The notes under the pieces were generated by a model. It was given only the letters and a program-made list of their open reading frames with translations. It was not told the origin of the DNA and did no database searches. 41,023 bases of DNA, taken from NCBI GenBank assembly GCA_902727985.1, contig CACVAY010000033.1, forward strand, positions 1 to 41,023, read 5' to 3'. Positions within the stretch are counted from its first letter, which is position 1; each line of letters starts with the position of its first letter. Below, one piece after another: positions 34,401 through 41,023 of the stretch. Source of the stretch: an uncultured Thiotrichaceae bacterium (lineage in GTDB: Bacteria; Pseudomonadota; Gammaproteobacteria; Thiotrichales; Thiotrichaceae). Made by a program: the position numbers and the translations under genes.

Positions 34401-36115
34401 TGGAGCCGGTCGTGCAGACTTCACGTATTCGACTGGCTATTTCATCCATGCAACTATTTATTCAGCGTTGTTTGATGAATATGGAAAAAAACGTTCCTCC
34501 TGCGTCCATAGTGAATGCGCATCAATGGGAATGGATGAATCGCTATCGGGTTTGGGAGGCTAACCGGAAAATATTCCTGTTCCCGGAAAACTGGCTGGAG
34601 CCGGAATTCCGTGATGACAAAACCTATCTGTTTACTGAACTGGAAGGAGCTTTGTTACAGGAAGACGTTTCTAATGATCTAGCAGAAGAAGTATTACTGA
34701 AATACCTGCAAGGCATGGATGAACTGTCACGGCTGGATATTTTAGCCACGCATTTTGAGTACGAAGCTGGTAAGACCAGCAAGTATCATGTATTCGGGCG
34801 TACATTTAATCAGCCCTACAAATATTTCTATCGTAACTACGAACATAGTATATGGACTCCCTGGGAGCCGGTGACGGCACAAGTTGAGGGGGAGCATCTG
34901 GCGCCGGTTGTCTGGCGAGGGCGTTTGTATCTGTTCTGGGTGACCTTTATGGAAAAGCCGGATGAAAATGCAAAACCAGGAACCAAAAGCAGCTCTGGCG
35001 GTAAACCAGTTGGGGAAGCAAAGTTTAATGATTTAATGGATGATCTTAAGGATGTTAGTGCATTCAAAAGGCTAGAAGTACAGCTTCATTGGAGTGAGTA
35101 TATCAAGGGTGGATGGAATGCTGGATGTTCTGGAGATTTTAATGAAATATTAGAAAAAGTACCCTCAAAATATATTCCTGATCCTGATGTCTCTGTCGAG
35201 GTGGGGCAAGAGAAAGGAGACCTCTTTATATATTTGAAAGACTGCTACTTTTCATATGGGTTTCATTTAATCGGACAAAATGCAAAGCCAGAAAATACCC
35301 TTTATAAGAAATCACTGTGCAACCCGTACTGCAATGCATATTCTTTTGCGGAAGAAAAAATTATATTTGGAATAAACTTAGACTCCTCGATTGATATAAA
35401 TGATTGTCGTATCATTTTGAATCCTAATTCTAATTTTCAAATAATAAAAAACAATAATAAAGTTGTTGTTACTAATTCTAGTAAGGAGGTGACAGAAAAT
35501 TCTAATTTGAATAATGGAGCCCATAATACAAGAGTCGGAGAACTTGTTTCACCAATATTTTATACAAATAGACTTAATACATTTTTTATCGAACCAACAG
35601 TCACGGAACAAACCATGACAGAATATATTGAATGGTTAAAGCCGATTCCAATGCCTGAAGAACAGGAAGAGCTCGATACAGAAATACCCTTTCAGGCTAT
35701 TCCTCCCAAGCCTCATTGGCAAATCAGACCAGATGAATTTTACCGACATGTCCCGGCGGATGAAGGGGTATTCCAGCCAACACCGCAACAGGACTGGCTG
35801 GTCAATCCGGTCACTACTTTGATGTTCAATGGAAAACCCATCGGCCCGAATGGCGCAGCGGGGCTTGCAGTGGTGAAGCAGGGCCAAAAACAAGGTCAGA
35901 TTATTAATGTCCATTCAGGTAGTGAGCTAGCAACCGACACTGCCGTCGCCGTCGATCATACCGCAGCTTTTGCAGGCAGTGGCTTGAAAGCAACCGGTGA
36001 TGGAATCAATGTGGTGGGCGCATCAGGGCTTAATGCATCGATGGTTCAAAACTACCGTAAGTCTCTACAGTCTGCGCAAGCTACGATTGCGTCCATATTA
36101 AAGTCCGGCTATTAA
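28460..36115 (+). CDS. Tc toxin subunit A, N-terminal part (VRP1/neuraminidase-like, TcA1)
   Basis: The 2551-residue protein starts at an ATG with GGAG about 9 bases upstream, inside the end of the previous gene; a TTG start at 28436 is less likely. Residues 1-95 resemble a peptidoglycan-binding-like module (VDEATAYALNTLL), and about 105-200 a transthyretin/carboxypeptidase-regulatory beta domain. The VRP1 (SpvA-type) domain is near 685-800, with the CxCxxC-containing FGSVDYCECEHCQS and SPAAYLVDLLQF. About 1600-1750 has a PA14-like beta insertion. The TcA neuraminidase-like/receptor region starts near 2020 (WEWMNRYRVWEANRKIFLFP, then PVVWRGRLYLFWVTF). It should form the shell and receptor-binding part of the injection machine. 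The length alone equals a whole TcdA1 (about 2516), yet the TcB-binding end is in the next gene. The stretch at 35080-35620 is markedly AT-rich. Confidence 0.9.
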   Translation: MNKITFPLTPEMIGNEVSNLHAMLGLILCKCLLFDGNKANCEEFKIALKHDKEQQRYDGATGQLVEIFQEQWGIEAEERGTVDEATAYALNTLLPLGEGLAIEQTIEGQVLLENGLPAAGATLRLYLLKSGGRAEKIQETKTFPNGHYIFSGICGADEASYEIRMIMRPGGDEKEQPLTKPLNYISAENAHIKINLIAPQGGRINSFQSEFTDLRTDIQTKFESEEANIELSDIQENEDRQDITVLNRATGWDGRLIAMASTAERLSKDIQQSTAVNLSSEVIYGLLRAGLPSDPLLLAQVKPEAVGKTVKAVFNAGIIKLIDQPVESIQEQFAEVSRHLRLKLPTSGSNATYEDFLNITKIEKPQKQKFADLFLNHQGTPEQFWDTVREKKILNEKEIHGMQLQGKLASLTGNSLELTKYITSLKVNDPVDLVQKGLYEADPWMEIINQVITENQDPDQPNDNIIPERYRVDSPEGRIRVYASDLARKLRLSYPSNVLVHRLKNDRNNAFNMGDTLQRKAVTTLLEQLLSRGFVLGQTSLGGFCTANPDIEESWGSAKEYAIAYEGVQKLQNTYQVTPDDASMKTLLGMGLGSAHEITSTPESMFVEAYMQQSPKLERVTEAAPKLIYRKAEKVNVVTHNLLVSLKQEQQENYTAPVWKMGGGAPEVEVFKENLTKRFPNMENLFGSVDYCECEHCQSILSPAAYLVDLLQFTEQKNNQGFTVPYDELSERRPDIPHIPLTCENTHTALPYIDVVNEIMEYKVAYDQLDAEAAHDTGNATTEELLAEPQNVISEAYANLCGSPYPLPLPFDLPLETARKFCDYFETPLAEILEAFRPSDTLFAPEQTDGDKVAKYGQFAVFMESLGLSPAEVALFTDIGLLDNWCQLYGYETSEQAQSEKKDNDTGQIIGLNSAKTLSRRLGITYKELLQVIKTGFVNPELNTLAVLYKTGISIRFVKQYEEHQQSHGKQYKQHEPLLNKNESKWEEKEKKQRQSIADKDWDILRDLQAYDKKLERFIREYSRINPDKEAQVKIETQIREKLAQISADFNLPKDKQQWVNRILLLADDDVSCQFETTRVRLANGDPAKPMDFLKINLFVRLWRKLGWSIEETDCALQAFIPKKVPLTSEENLQKQPLKTALVYLSHLKDLENKLNLGKQERLKLLTLWSDIPTTGENSLYAQLFLNRKVLIEFPAFDHSLGFYLTDPKVNIDQNMPALQGALRLTATEIQKILEDAINPEDQPEDGVLTGQLSLAAVSILHRYSLLARGLKLSVHKLITLKRLSGLDPFKPLHADPLANIDQDFPFDQTLRFVESVEAIQTSDFSIEDLEYLFLHKLDPKGKYQPGDTIRMQLLRTMIEGIRTIQSEHPVPDDPTSVTEELLRQKLGLVLPAEVVDQFLSMMNGTWSTTVRNELTANDEPLQASDYKAIPEIIDLSFDEFKKIQSLKFSGVPTDSMRAEMKESLGGQLPDLLTQLLDEINTHARTFYEEHLQKSEAGVIPERGFFAEDDFDLLFSASLKVPQNEAARKAQQAKAGKKLERLINAFWPVLQKRLIRQFVVKNVIAQLQIEPALLDTLLATIQPIVNNKSTELIELFVQVGEAKNAGIDVQLFSTSDTTGKAEKSFIVSDLETEAENFENQVEYKSASLEAYLEVPQSGAYRFYVERKNKDIGCDFLFVHLPDVFISGKDRNKDKLEFDDYLELKAGVFYRFSCRLTNLDKGSVRVLIQGESLPKSGLSQLKLYPASYIQQAEKALLLLSKAQLLLQTLGLNERETHHLQTHPQDFDNFDLAKLPVASSEKYKKESVEQFKALQRLFDYKKLQDDLGGGEDKLVELFGGSNTDSGKSYKLIAELSRRDEDTVKKASETLFSKFDFSNEKHLKRLWQALQIVERFGVSPDTLVKWLNIVSPDTKWEERFAVAQSIKQSVKARYEPEAWQRVAQPIFDKLRQQQRDALVAYLLHKLKLENMEQLYEHFLIDPGMEPVVQTSRIRLAISSMQLFIQRCLMNMEKNVPPASIVNAHQWEWMNRYRVWEANRKIFLFPENWLEPEFRDDKTYLFTELEGALLQEDVSNDLAEEVLLKYLQGMDELSRLDILATHFEYEAGKTSKYHVFGRTFNQPYKYFYRNYEHSIWTPWEPVTAQVEGEHLAPVVWRGRLYLFWVTFMEKPDENAKPGTKSSSGGKPVGEAKFNDLMDDLKDVSAFKRLEVQLHWSEYIKGGWNAGCSGDFNEILEKVPSKYIPDPDVSVEVGQEKGDLFIYLKDCYFSYGFHLIGQNAKPENTLYKKSLCNPYCNAYSFAEEKIIFGINLDSSIDINDCRIILNPNSNFQIIKNNNKVVVTNSSKEVTENSNLNNGAHNTRVGELVSPIFYTNRLNTFFIEPTVTEQTMTEYIEWLKPIPMPEEQEELDTEIPFQAIPPKPHWQIRPDEFYRHVPADEGVFQPTPQQDWLVNPVTTLMFNGKPIGPNGAAGLAVVKQGQKQGQIINVHSGSELATDTAVAVDHTAAFAGSGLKATGDGINVVGASGLNASMVQNYRKSLQSAQATIASILKSGY

Positions 36116-36131
36116 TCACGGGAGCAAGCTC

Positions 36132-39100
36132 ATGCCAAAGAACACGATGAAATATCTAAAAGGCTTTCATACAAGCAACGATGATGAACTTGACTACGCG
36201 ATTCCTAATCCAGCCGGATGGAAGAAGGAAAGTAAGGAGGTATTTATCCAGGAATATGATGTCAGTTATCAATTCCATACTTATTTTCATCCTTACACCA
36301 GCGAACTAACCGAACGCTTAATCCGCGAGGGAACCTCGGGAATACAAAAGACGGATACTGAATATGAACCTAATGGAGCTTTGCTATCCGGTAGTGTTGA
36401 AGTGGCGCTTGTACAAGAGGCCAGTTTGACAATAAATCGTGGCCAACCTTTTGCTCTGGCCAATGATCTACACACAAAAACCATTGAAGGTGCTAAAACT
36501 GATTTAGAAAGTAAATTGAGAATGAGGTTTGAGACTGATGTGAATGTGAAGTTGGCAATTGCTGAGAAGGAATCCCTTGTCATTGCTATATTACTGAATA
36601 GCCTCGAACTTAATAAAAAAATTGGAGAAAGCTTTACAATAAAAGACCAGAACGCCTATCTAAAGAGTCGTCTAGGTAAGGGTATCAAGGTTATCCTGCT
36701 CGATAATAATGTGAAAGCTATCCGGGGTGATGGCAAGGATGCTGGAGATGTTGTATTAATCCCTGCGCAAACCGAGTTGTTAATTGATGCTGGAACAGAC
36801 ATCGTTTTGCCTGAACAGCAAGTGACGCTTACAGATAAAAAACGCAGGCCCATTGACGAGTTTTTTGATGGTGACTTTTTTGAGGATAACTATTCACCAA
36901 ATCCTGATGTAGTCACACACCCTTATCCGGTTAAGGATCTTGATTTTAGTTCTGGCGGCGCTTATTCGGCCTACAATTGGGAACTGTTTTTTCATATTCC
37001 CATTACCATTGCGATTCATCTAAGCAAGAACCACCGATTTGCCGAAGCGCAACACTGGTTTCATTATATTTTTGATCCAACCGATAATAGCACTGATCCT
37101 GAACCTGACAGATTCTGGAAAGTGCGCCCATTTCATTCTGCTGATATTAAAAATGCCGAACAGATTTTGATGAATCTAGCGACAGAGCAGGATGCTGAGT
37201 TGTTAAAAGACACTATCAATAGTATCCAAAAATGGAAGGAATTACCTTTTCGTCCCCATATGATTGCACGCTATCGTCATCCCGCCTATATGCGCAAAAC
37301 GCTAATGGCCTATCTGGATAACCTGATTGCCTGGGGGGATTCTTTATTTCGCCAGGATACCGGCGAGGCCATTGATGAAGCGATGATACTTTATGTGCTC
37401 GCTGCCAATATTCTCGGCCCACGTCCGCAACCTGTGCCAAAAAAAGGTTCTATCCGCCCACAAACGTATGCCAATTTGCGTCGTGATTTACGCGAGTTTG
37501 GCGCTGTCATGCGCGAGCTGGAAGCTTCTATTGGTTTTGATCTGTTCCCGTTGCCTACGGATGAGAATCATAAAGATGACCGGCAAATCGCCACGGTTCG
37601 CAGCCTGGGACAAGCCTTGTATTTCTGCGTGCCGCACAATGACAAATTACTGGAATACTGGGATACGGTGGCGGATCGTCTTTTCAAAATTCGCAATAGC
37701 CTAAACCTGCAAGGCGTTTTCCGTCAGCTTGCCCTGTTTGAACCGCCAATCGATCCTGCCTTGCTAGCAAAGGCTGCGGCAGCTGGTTTGGATATAGCCT
37801 CCATTGTTAATGGTCTGAATCAACCCTTGCCATTGGTACGGTTCCAGTTGCTGGTACAAAAAGCAACAGAGATTGCCCAAGAGGTTAAGTCTCTAGGTAA
37901 TAATCTACTCTCTGCAATGGAAAAGGAAGATGGCGAAGCCATGGCGATTTTGCGCGCCAAACACGAGCAGATCGTCATGGAAATGGTTGAGCAAGTGAAA
38001 TATGCGCAGCTTCAGGAGGCCATTAAGTCGCGGGAAGGTCTTGAGAAATCATTTGCTTTGGTTGTTCAGAGATACACTTATTACGAACGGCAATTAGGCA
38101 CAAAGCCAGATAAAATAGTGATTCCTGAATTGGACGAACTTGATCAAGACATTCTTACCAAAATGAAGTTTAGCTCTCAAGAGGAAGGCATACAAAATAG
38201 TAAGTTAAATACGCTTCAAATGAATATTGTAGAAGATGTGGGTTTTGCAGGAGGCAAGATAATTAGCTCGCATGAGAATCGTGAATCTGTCCTTTTAGAG
38301 GGAGCGCAAGCTGCCGCTGATGTTGCCAATTTATTGAACACTATAGGTTCAGCTTCGTACATCGTTCCAAATATAAATATAAAAATGCAACCTCTTGGTA
38401 CAGGAAAGGAAGTTAAACTACCGGGAGGGAAGGTTTTCGGTGATATTAAGGCTAGTTCTGCTTCAGCAGCCAAAGCTTTATCAGATCGTTTAAATTTCGA
38501 AGCAAATCGTGCTAAACGAATAGATGTATTCGAACGCAGACAGAGAAACTGGGCGTATCAAAGCAATTTAGCTGCAGGAGAAATAAATCAAATATTCAAA
38601 CAAATTAGAGCGGCAGAAATCCGTCAGGCAATCGCAGAAAAAGAACTGGAAAGCCATCGCAAACAGATGAAACATGTCGAGGAGATAAAACACTTTTTGA
38701 ATGAAGAAGGCAATAACCGCAAAGGTAAAAAGGGAAATAAAGCTCTGTATACTTGGATGAAACGCGAAGTGAAAAGCTTGTATGGACAGTGCTTCCAGTT
38801 TGCCTTTGATATTGCCAAAAAGGCCGAACGTGCCTTGCAGCATGAATTAGGCAAACCCGACTTAAGCTATCTGCAATTCGGTTATCTCTCCGGTAAAGAA
38901 GGCTTGCTGGCAGGGGAAAAGCTCTATCTGGATATCAAACGCATGGAGATGGCCTATCATGACCAGAACCAGCGTGAGTATGAACTCACCAAACACATTA
39001 GCCTGCTCCAGCTTGATCCGCTGGCCTTGGTGCAATTGCGAACTACAGGCCATTGTACCGTAGAACTACCGGAAGCCTTTTTTGATGTGGACGGGCCTGG

Positions 39101-39974
39101 GCACTTTTTCCGGCGTGTCAAAAATGTTGCCGTGAGCATCCCTTGCGTCACCGGGCCATACGCCAGCGTCAACTGCACTCTAACTCTGCTGAAAAGCAGC
39201 ATACGCAAATCCCCAGCTTTGCAAGAACAATATGCGCGGATAGATGCAGAAGATAGACGTTTTAGCGATCATTTTGGTAGCCTGCAATCGATTGTTACCA
39301 GTTCAGCACAAAACGATAGCGGCTTGTTCGAGACCAATCTACATGATGAGCGCTATCTACCCTTCGAAAATTCAGGCGTAATCAGTGAATGGCAACTGCA
39401 GTTACCTGCCAACCCTGCTCAGGGAGATGCATGTCAGTTCGATTATGCAACGATCTCGGATGTAATTTTACATATGCGCTATACAGCACGCGAAGGTGGA
39501 AAATTGTTACGTGATGCCGCGAAAGCTAATTTCAGAACTCAAGCAATAGGAAATGTTCGTCTTTTCTCAATCCGCCATGAGTTTCCGGCTGAATGGTCAA
39601 AATTGCAGACAGCTCAAGGAAAAGACATCAGCTATGTGCTAAATATTCAGCTAGGAAAAAATCACTATCCTTACTGGACAAGGGGTCAGGTAAAAACGAT
39701 CGAAGAACTCAAAGTATTTGCCAGAGTAGCAGGTGGTTTGAATAGCCTAAAAATGTACAGCGGAACTGAGATAAATGAGGAAGGAAAGCGTGTTCTGACT
39801 GATCAACTTGGGGAGGAACTCACGGTTAAATCATTAAGTGGATTACTTGAAGCATCATTGACTAATGTATTTACTAACCCAGTTGGTGATATTGTCATGC
39901 ACTTTGATAAAAAAGTTTTGGAAGAACATGAAATACTGGATTTTTGGTTAGCGGTTAAGTGGAGTAAGGAATGA
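36132..39974 (+). CDS. Tc toxin subunit A, C-terminal part (channel and TcB-binding, TcA2)
   Basis: The 1280-residue protein begins 16 bases after TcA1, with GGAG before its ATG. The TcA signature at about 280-345 (YNWELFFHIPITIAIHLSKN, AQHWFHYIFDPT) is followed by a long helical region. A Gly/Ala-rich stretch at about 690-790 (GAQAAADVANLL, SSASAAKALSDRL) lies where TcA proteins carry the membrane-crossing pore helices. The end, from about 970, is the TcB-binding domain (CTVELPEAFFDVDGPGHFFR, then SIPCVTGPYASVNCTLTLL). It should assemble with TcA1 as the split A subunit, like TcaA/TcaB or YenA1/YenA2, and dock the TcB-TcC fusion. No signal peptide. Confidence 0.92.
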   Translation: MPKNTMKYLKGFHTSNDDELDYAIPNPAGWKKESKEVFIQEYDVSYQFHTYFHPYTSELTERLIREGTSGIQKTDTEYEPNGALLSGSVEVALVQEASLTINRGQPFALANDLHTKTIEGAKTDLESKLRMRFETDVNVKLAIAEKESLVIAILLNSLELNKKIGESFTIKDQNAYLKSRLGKGIKVILLDNNVKAIRGDGKDAGDVVLIPAQTELLIDAGTDIVLPEQQVTLTDKKRRPIDEFFDGDFFEDNYSPNPDVVTHPYPVKDLDFSSGGAYSAYNWELFFHIPITIAIHLSKNHRFAEAQHWFHYIFDPTDNSTDPEPDRFWKVRPFHSADIKNAEQILMNLATEQDAELLKDTINSIQKWKELPFRPHMIARYRHPAYMRKTLMAYLDNLIAWGDSLFRQDTGEAIDEAMILYVLAANILGPRPQPVPKKGSIRPQTYANLRRDLREFGAVMRELEASIGFDLFPLPTDENHKDDRQIATVRSLGQALYFCVPHNDKLLEYWDTVADRLFKIRNSLNLQGVFRQLALFEPPIDPALLAKAAAAGLDIASIVNGLNQPLPLVRFQLLVQKATEIAQEVKSLGNNLLSAMEKEDGEAMAILRAKHEQIVMEMVEQVKYAQLQEAIKSREGLEKSFALVVQRYTYYERQLGTKPDKIVIPELDELDQDILTKMKFSSQEEGIQNSKLNTLQMNIVEDVGFAGGKIISSHENRESVLLEGAQAAADVANLLNTIGSASYIVPNINIKMQPLGTGKEVKLPGGKVFGDIKASSASAAKALSDRLNFEANRAKRIDVFERRQRNWAYQSNLAAGEINQIFKQIRAAEIRQAIAEKELESHRKQMKHVEEIKHFLNEEGNNRKGKKGNKALYTWMKREVKSLYGQCFQFAFDIAKKAERALQHELGKPDLSYLQFGYLSGKEGLLAGEKLYLDIKRMEMAYHDQNQREYELTKHISLLQLDPLALVQLRTTGHCTVELPEAFFDVDGPGHFFRRVKNVAVSIPCVTGPYASVNCTLTLLKSSIRKSPALQEQYARIDAEDRRFSDHFGSLQSIVTSSAQNDSGLFETNLHDERYLPFENSGVISEWQLQLPANPAQGDACQFDYATISDVILHMRYTAREGGKLLRDAAKANFRTQAIGNVRLFSIRHEFPAEWSKLQTAQGKDISYVLNIQLGKNHYPYWTRGQVKTIEELKVFARVAGGLNSLKMYSGTEINEEGKRVLTDQLGEELTVKSLSGLLEASLTNVFTNPVGDIVMHFDKKVLEEHEILDFWLAVKWSKE

Positions 39975-40137
39975 GGAAAAAACCATCAAACTGTCGCGAT
40001 TGGTTGACATCATGGAACACATCCTTGAGTTAAAAAATCTCTACCCTACCTGGACAAAAGCGGATGTTAGCGAATAATCAAGAGAGGCAGTTTCACCACA
40101 TGACTATTATGCCGCGCTCAATCTGCTGTTTTTGTAA
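39971..40137 (+). pseudogene. Decayed small ORF after TcA2
   Basis: One frame reads EEKTIKLSRLVDIMEHILEL, continues to LYPTWTKADVSE, meets TAA at 40075, then continues SREAVSPHDYYAALNLLFL to a second TAA at 40135. The composition is protein-like on both sides of the internal stop. The only plausible start, ATG at 39971 overlapping the TcA2 stop, is in a different frame and would need a slip in the A6 run at 39977-39982. It is probably a remnant; I do not recognise the family. Confidence 0.4.
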
Positions 40138-40184
40138 CTTAGGTGGTTGTTTTTCAATCATTTCACTGGTTAATAGAGTTGTCC

Positions 40185-40850
40185 TTATGGCTTTATAAGT
40201 GAGAAATGAGAAACACTCACTTCGCCACTATCATGGCCCAGCCGCAGAGAGTAGGTGTTATCTTCAAGTTCCAGTGACAGCGTGTCCCAGTTCGGCAGCG
40301 AATGTTTATCACCGCTCCGAGTCGCATTTTTGAAAGTTTCAATCTGTTCACATCGCTGATTAACCACCGATTCAATTTTAAATAGGTGATTATCAGGAAA
40401 GACATTCAGACGAATAGCCCCCATCAGCTTTCTGTTATCTGACAAGATTATCGCAAGGGGTTTTTCCTTGGTTTGATTGGCTCCAAGCAGTGTTTGGTCT
40501 GTGCTGCCTGTTTCCAGTCTGGAAATACGGTCAGGCGCTATACCTTGTAAATATTCAGTTAAACAGCTTTCTGCATCACCGTGGGATACACGACTTACTG
40601 GTTTGGTTTGCGTGACCTGTTTGTCAGGGGATGCAGGCATATTGGGCTGCTGCTGACCGTTGGCATAGAACAGGATACACACTACGCCCACGAGAATGAG
40701 TGGCAATCCCGCACCTGTAGAGGATACTTCAAAATGCCCCAGTACGATTTTGCCGCCCGGACGATCAGGAAATTTCAGCAGAACTAGTCCGCCAAAAATC
40801 AATAAGATAATGCCCACAACAAGTACGATCATGATATTCCATCCTGCCAT
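40185..40850 (-). CDS. Two-TM membrane protein of unknown function
   Basis: The 221-residue protein has membrane segments at about 7-27 (MIVLVVGIILLIFGGLVLL) and 45-63 (GAGLPLILVGVVCILFYA). A Gln/Pro-rich linker and a soluble domain of about 130 residues, with two cysteines (SCLTEYL and QRCEQIE), follow. The second segment would place the domain on either side; topology is not certain. It faces the Tc genes and ends 47 bases after the decayed ORF. No RBS is evident at the first ATG; a second ATG is at residue 7. Family unknown; it may be host backbone at the island edge. Confidence 0.7.
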   Translation of the reverse strand: MAGWNIMIVLVVGIILLIFGGLVLLKFPDRPGGKIVLGHFEVSSTGAGLPLILVGVVCILFYANGQQQPNMPASPDKQVTQTKPVSRVSHGDAESCLTEYLQGIAPDRISRLETGSTDQTLLGANQTKEKPLAIILSDNRKLMGAIRLNVFPDNHLFKIESVVNQRCEQIETFKNATRSGDKHSLPNWDTLSLELEDNTYSLRLGHDSGEVSVSHFSLIKP

Positions 40851-40938
40851 ATACGTGCGGCAGTTGACTGCTGCTTTATAAAACTAATGAATTCATCAAT
40901 ACCTTCGCCAAATATAGGGATTATTAGGACGAATAAGT

Positions 40939-40996
40939 GAGCAGTTGTTAGCATATGCAGTCACCACAACGCATATGAAAATAACAACAACTGCTC
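40939..40996. repeat. 58-bp inverted repeat with CATATG boxes at the window end
   Basis: GAGCAGTTGTT (40939-40949) and AACAACTGCTC (40986-40996) are perfect 11-bp arms, extendable by one T/A pair. Within are two direct copies of GCATATG (40951-40957 and 40971-40977), each containing the palindrome CATATG. It could be an operator for a gene beyond the window or an IS end. No gene is visible in 40851-41023. Confidence 0.45.
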
Positions 40997-41023
40997 ATGA
41001 ATCAAATTATCACGCTTTTAAGT

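Noticed and set aside
1..41023. tRNA, rRNA, CRISPR arrays, integrases or intact transposases
   Set aside because: None was seen on reading both strands; the island ends therefore rest on gene content and repeats only.

Overview
The window looks like the chromosome of a Gram-negative, probably halotolerant or marine gammaproteobacterium. It carries a glucosylglycerate (compatible solute) module, an assimilatory nitrate/nitrite operon with sigma-54/NtrC-type signals, and a DsrC-superfamily protein. A Methylophaga- or Thiomicrospira-like host fits the gene content, but this is inference; no rRNA or other taxonomic marker is present.

Region 1 (about 1-4883) holds a NasT-like ANTAR regulator behind a sigma-54 promoter, then a HAD phosphatase and a GT81-type synthase that together should make glucosylglycerate. 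A convergent GH13_18 phosphorylase should degrade it. Region 2 (4884-12506) is the nitrate assimilation operon: nirB, nirD, a short NasA, a DmsB-DmsC-like iron-sulfur/membrane-anchor fusion, and a DsrC-like protein. The GH13 gene and nirB diverge from one 294-bp intergenic region. Each has a good -24/-12 promoter, and two GCAC-N7-GTGC-type NtrC boxes lie between them, so sugar-osmolyte recycling and nitrate assimilation are probably under joint nitrogen control. A MITE-like inverted repeat sits between nirB and nirD. No nitrate transporter is in the window.

Region 3 (about 12600-40140) is an accessory island with a Tc (ABC) toxin. It starts with a divergent ankyrin/kelch protein. The Tc genes follow on the plus strand: a 2608-residue natural TcB-TcC fusion with an unrecognised 278-residue C-terminal toxin, a six-gene cargo block, and a split TcA subunit. 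The cargo block encodes a small membrane protein, a fibre-like protein, a propeller-like protein, a C25/gingipain-like protease without a signal peptide, a proline-rich secreted protein and a membrane-anchored protein. TcA is split into a very large A1 (2551 residues) and an A2 (1280 residues) carrying the TcB-binding domain. By analogy with known Tc toxins, A1/A2 would form the receptor-binding injection channel and the BC fusion the cocoon that processes and holds the toxic C-terminus. The cargo genes have no known Tc role. The island ends in a decayed ORF; a two-TM membrane protein and a strong inverted repeat close the window.

Most promising for novelty: the cargo block with the C25 protease inside a Tc locus, the unassigned Cys/His-containing toxin tip, the shared NtrC/sigma-54 switch, and the DmsBC-like plus DsrC-like partners of NasA.
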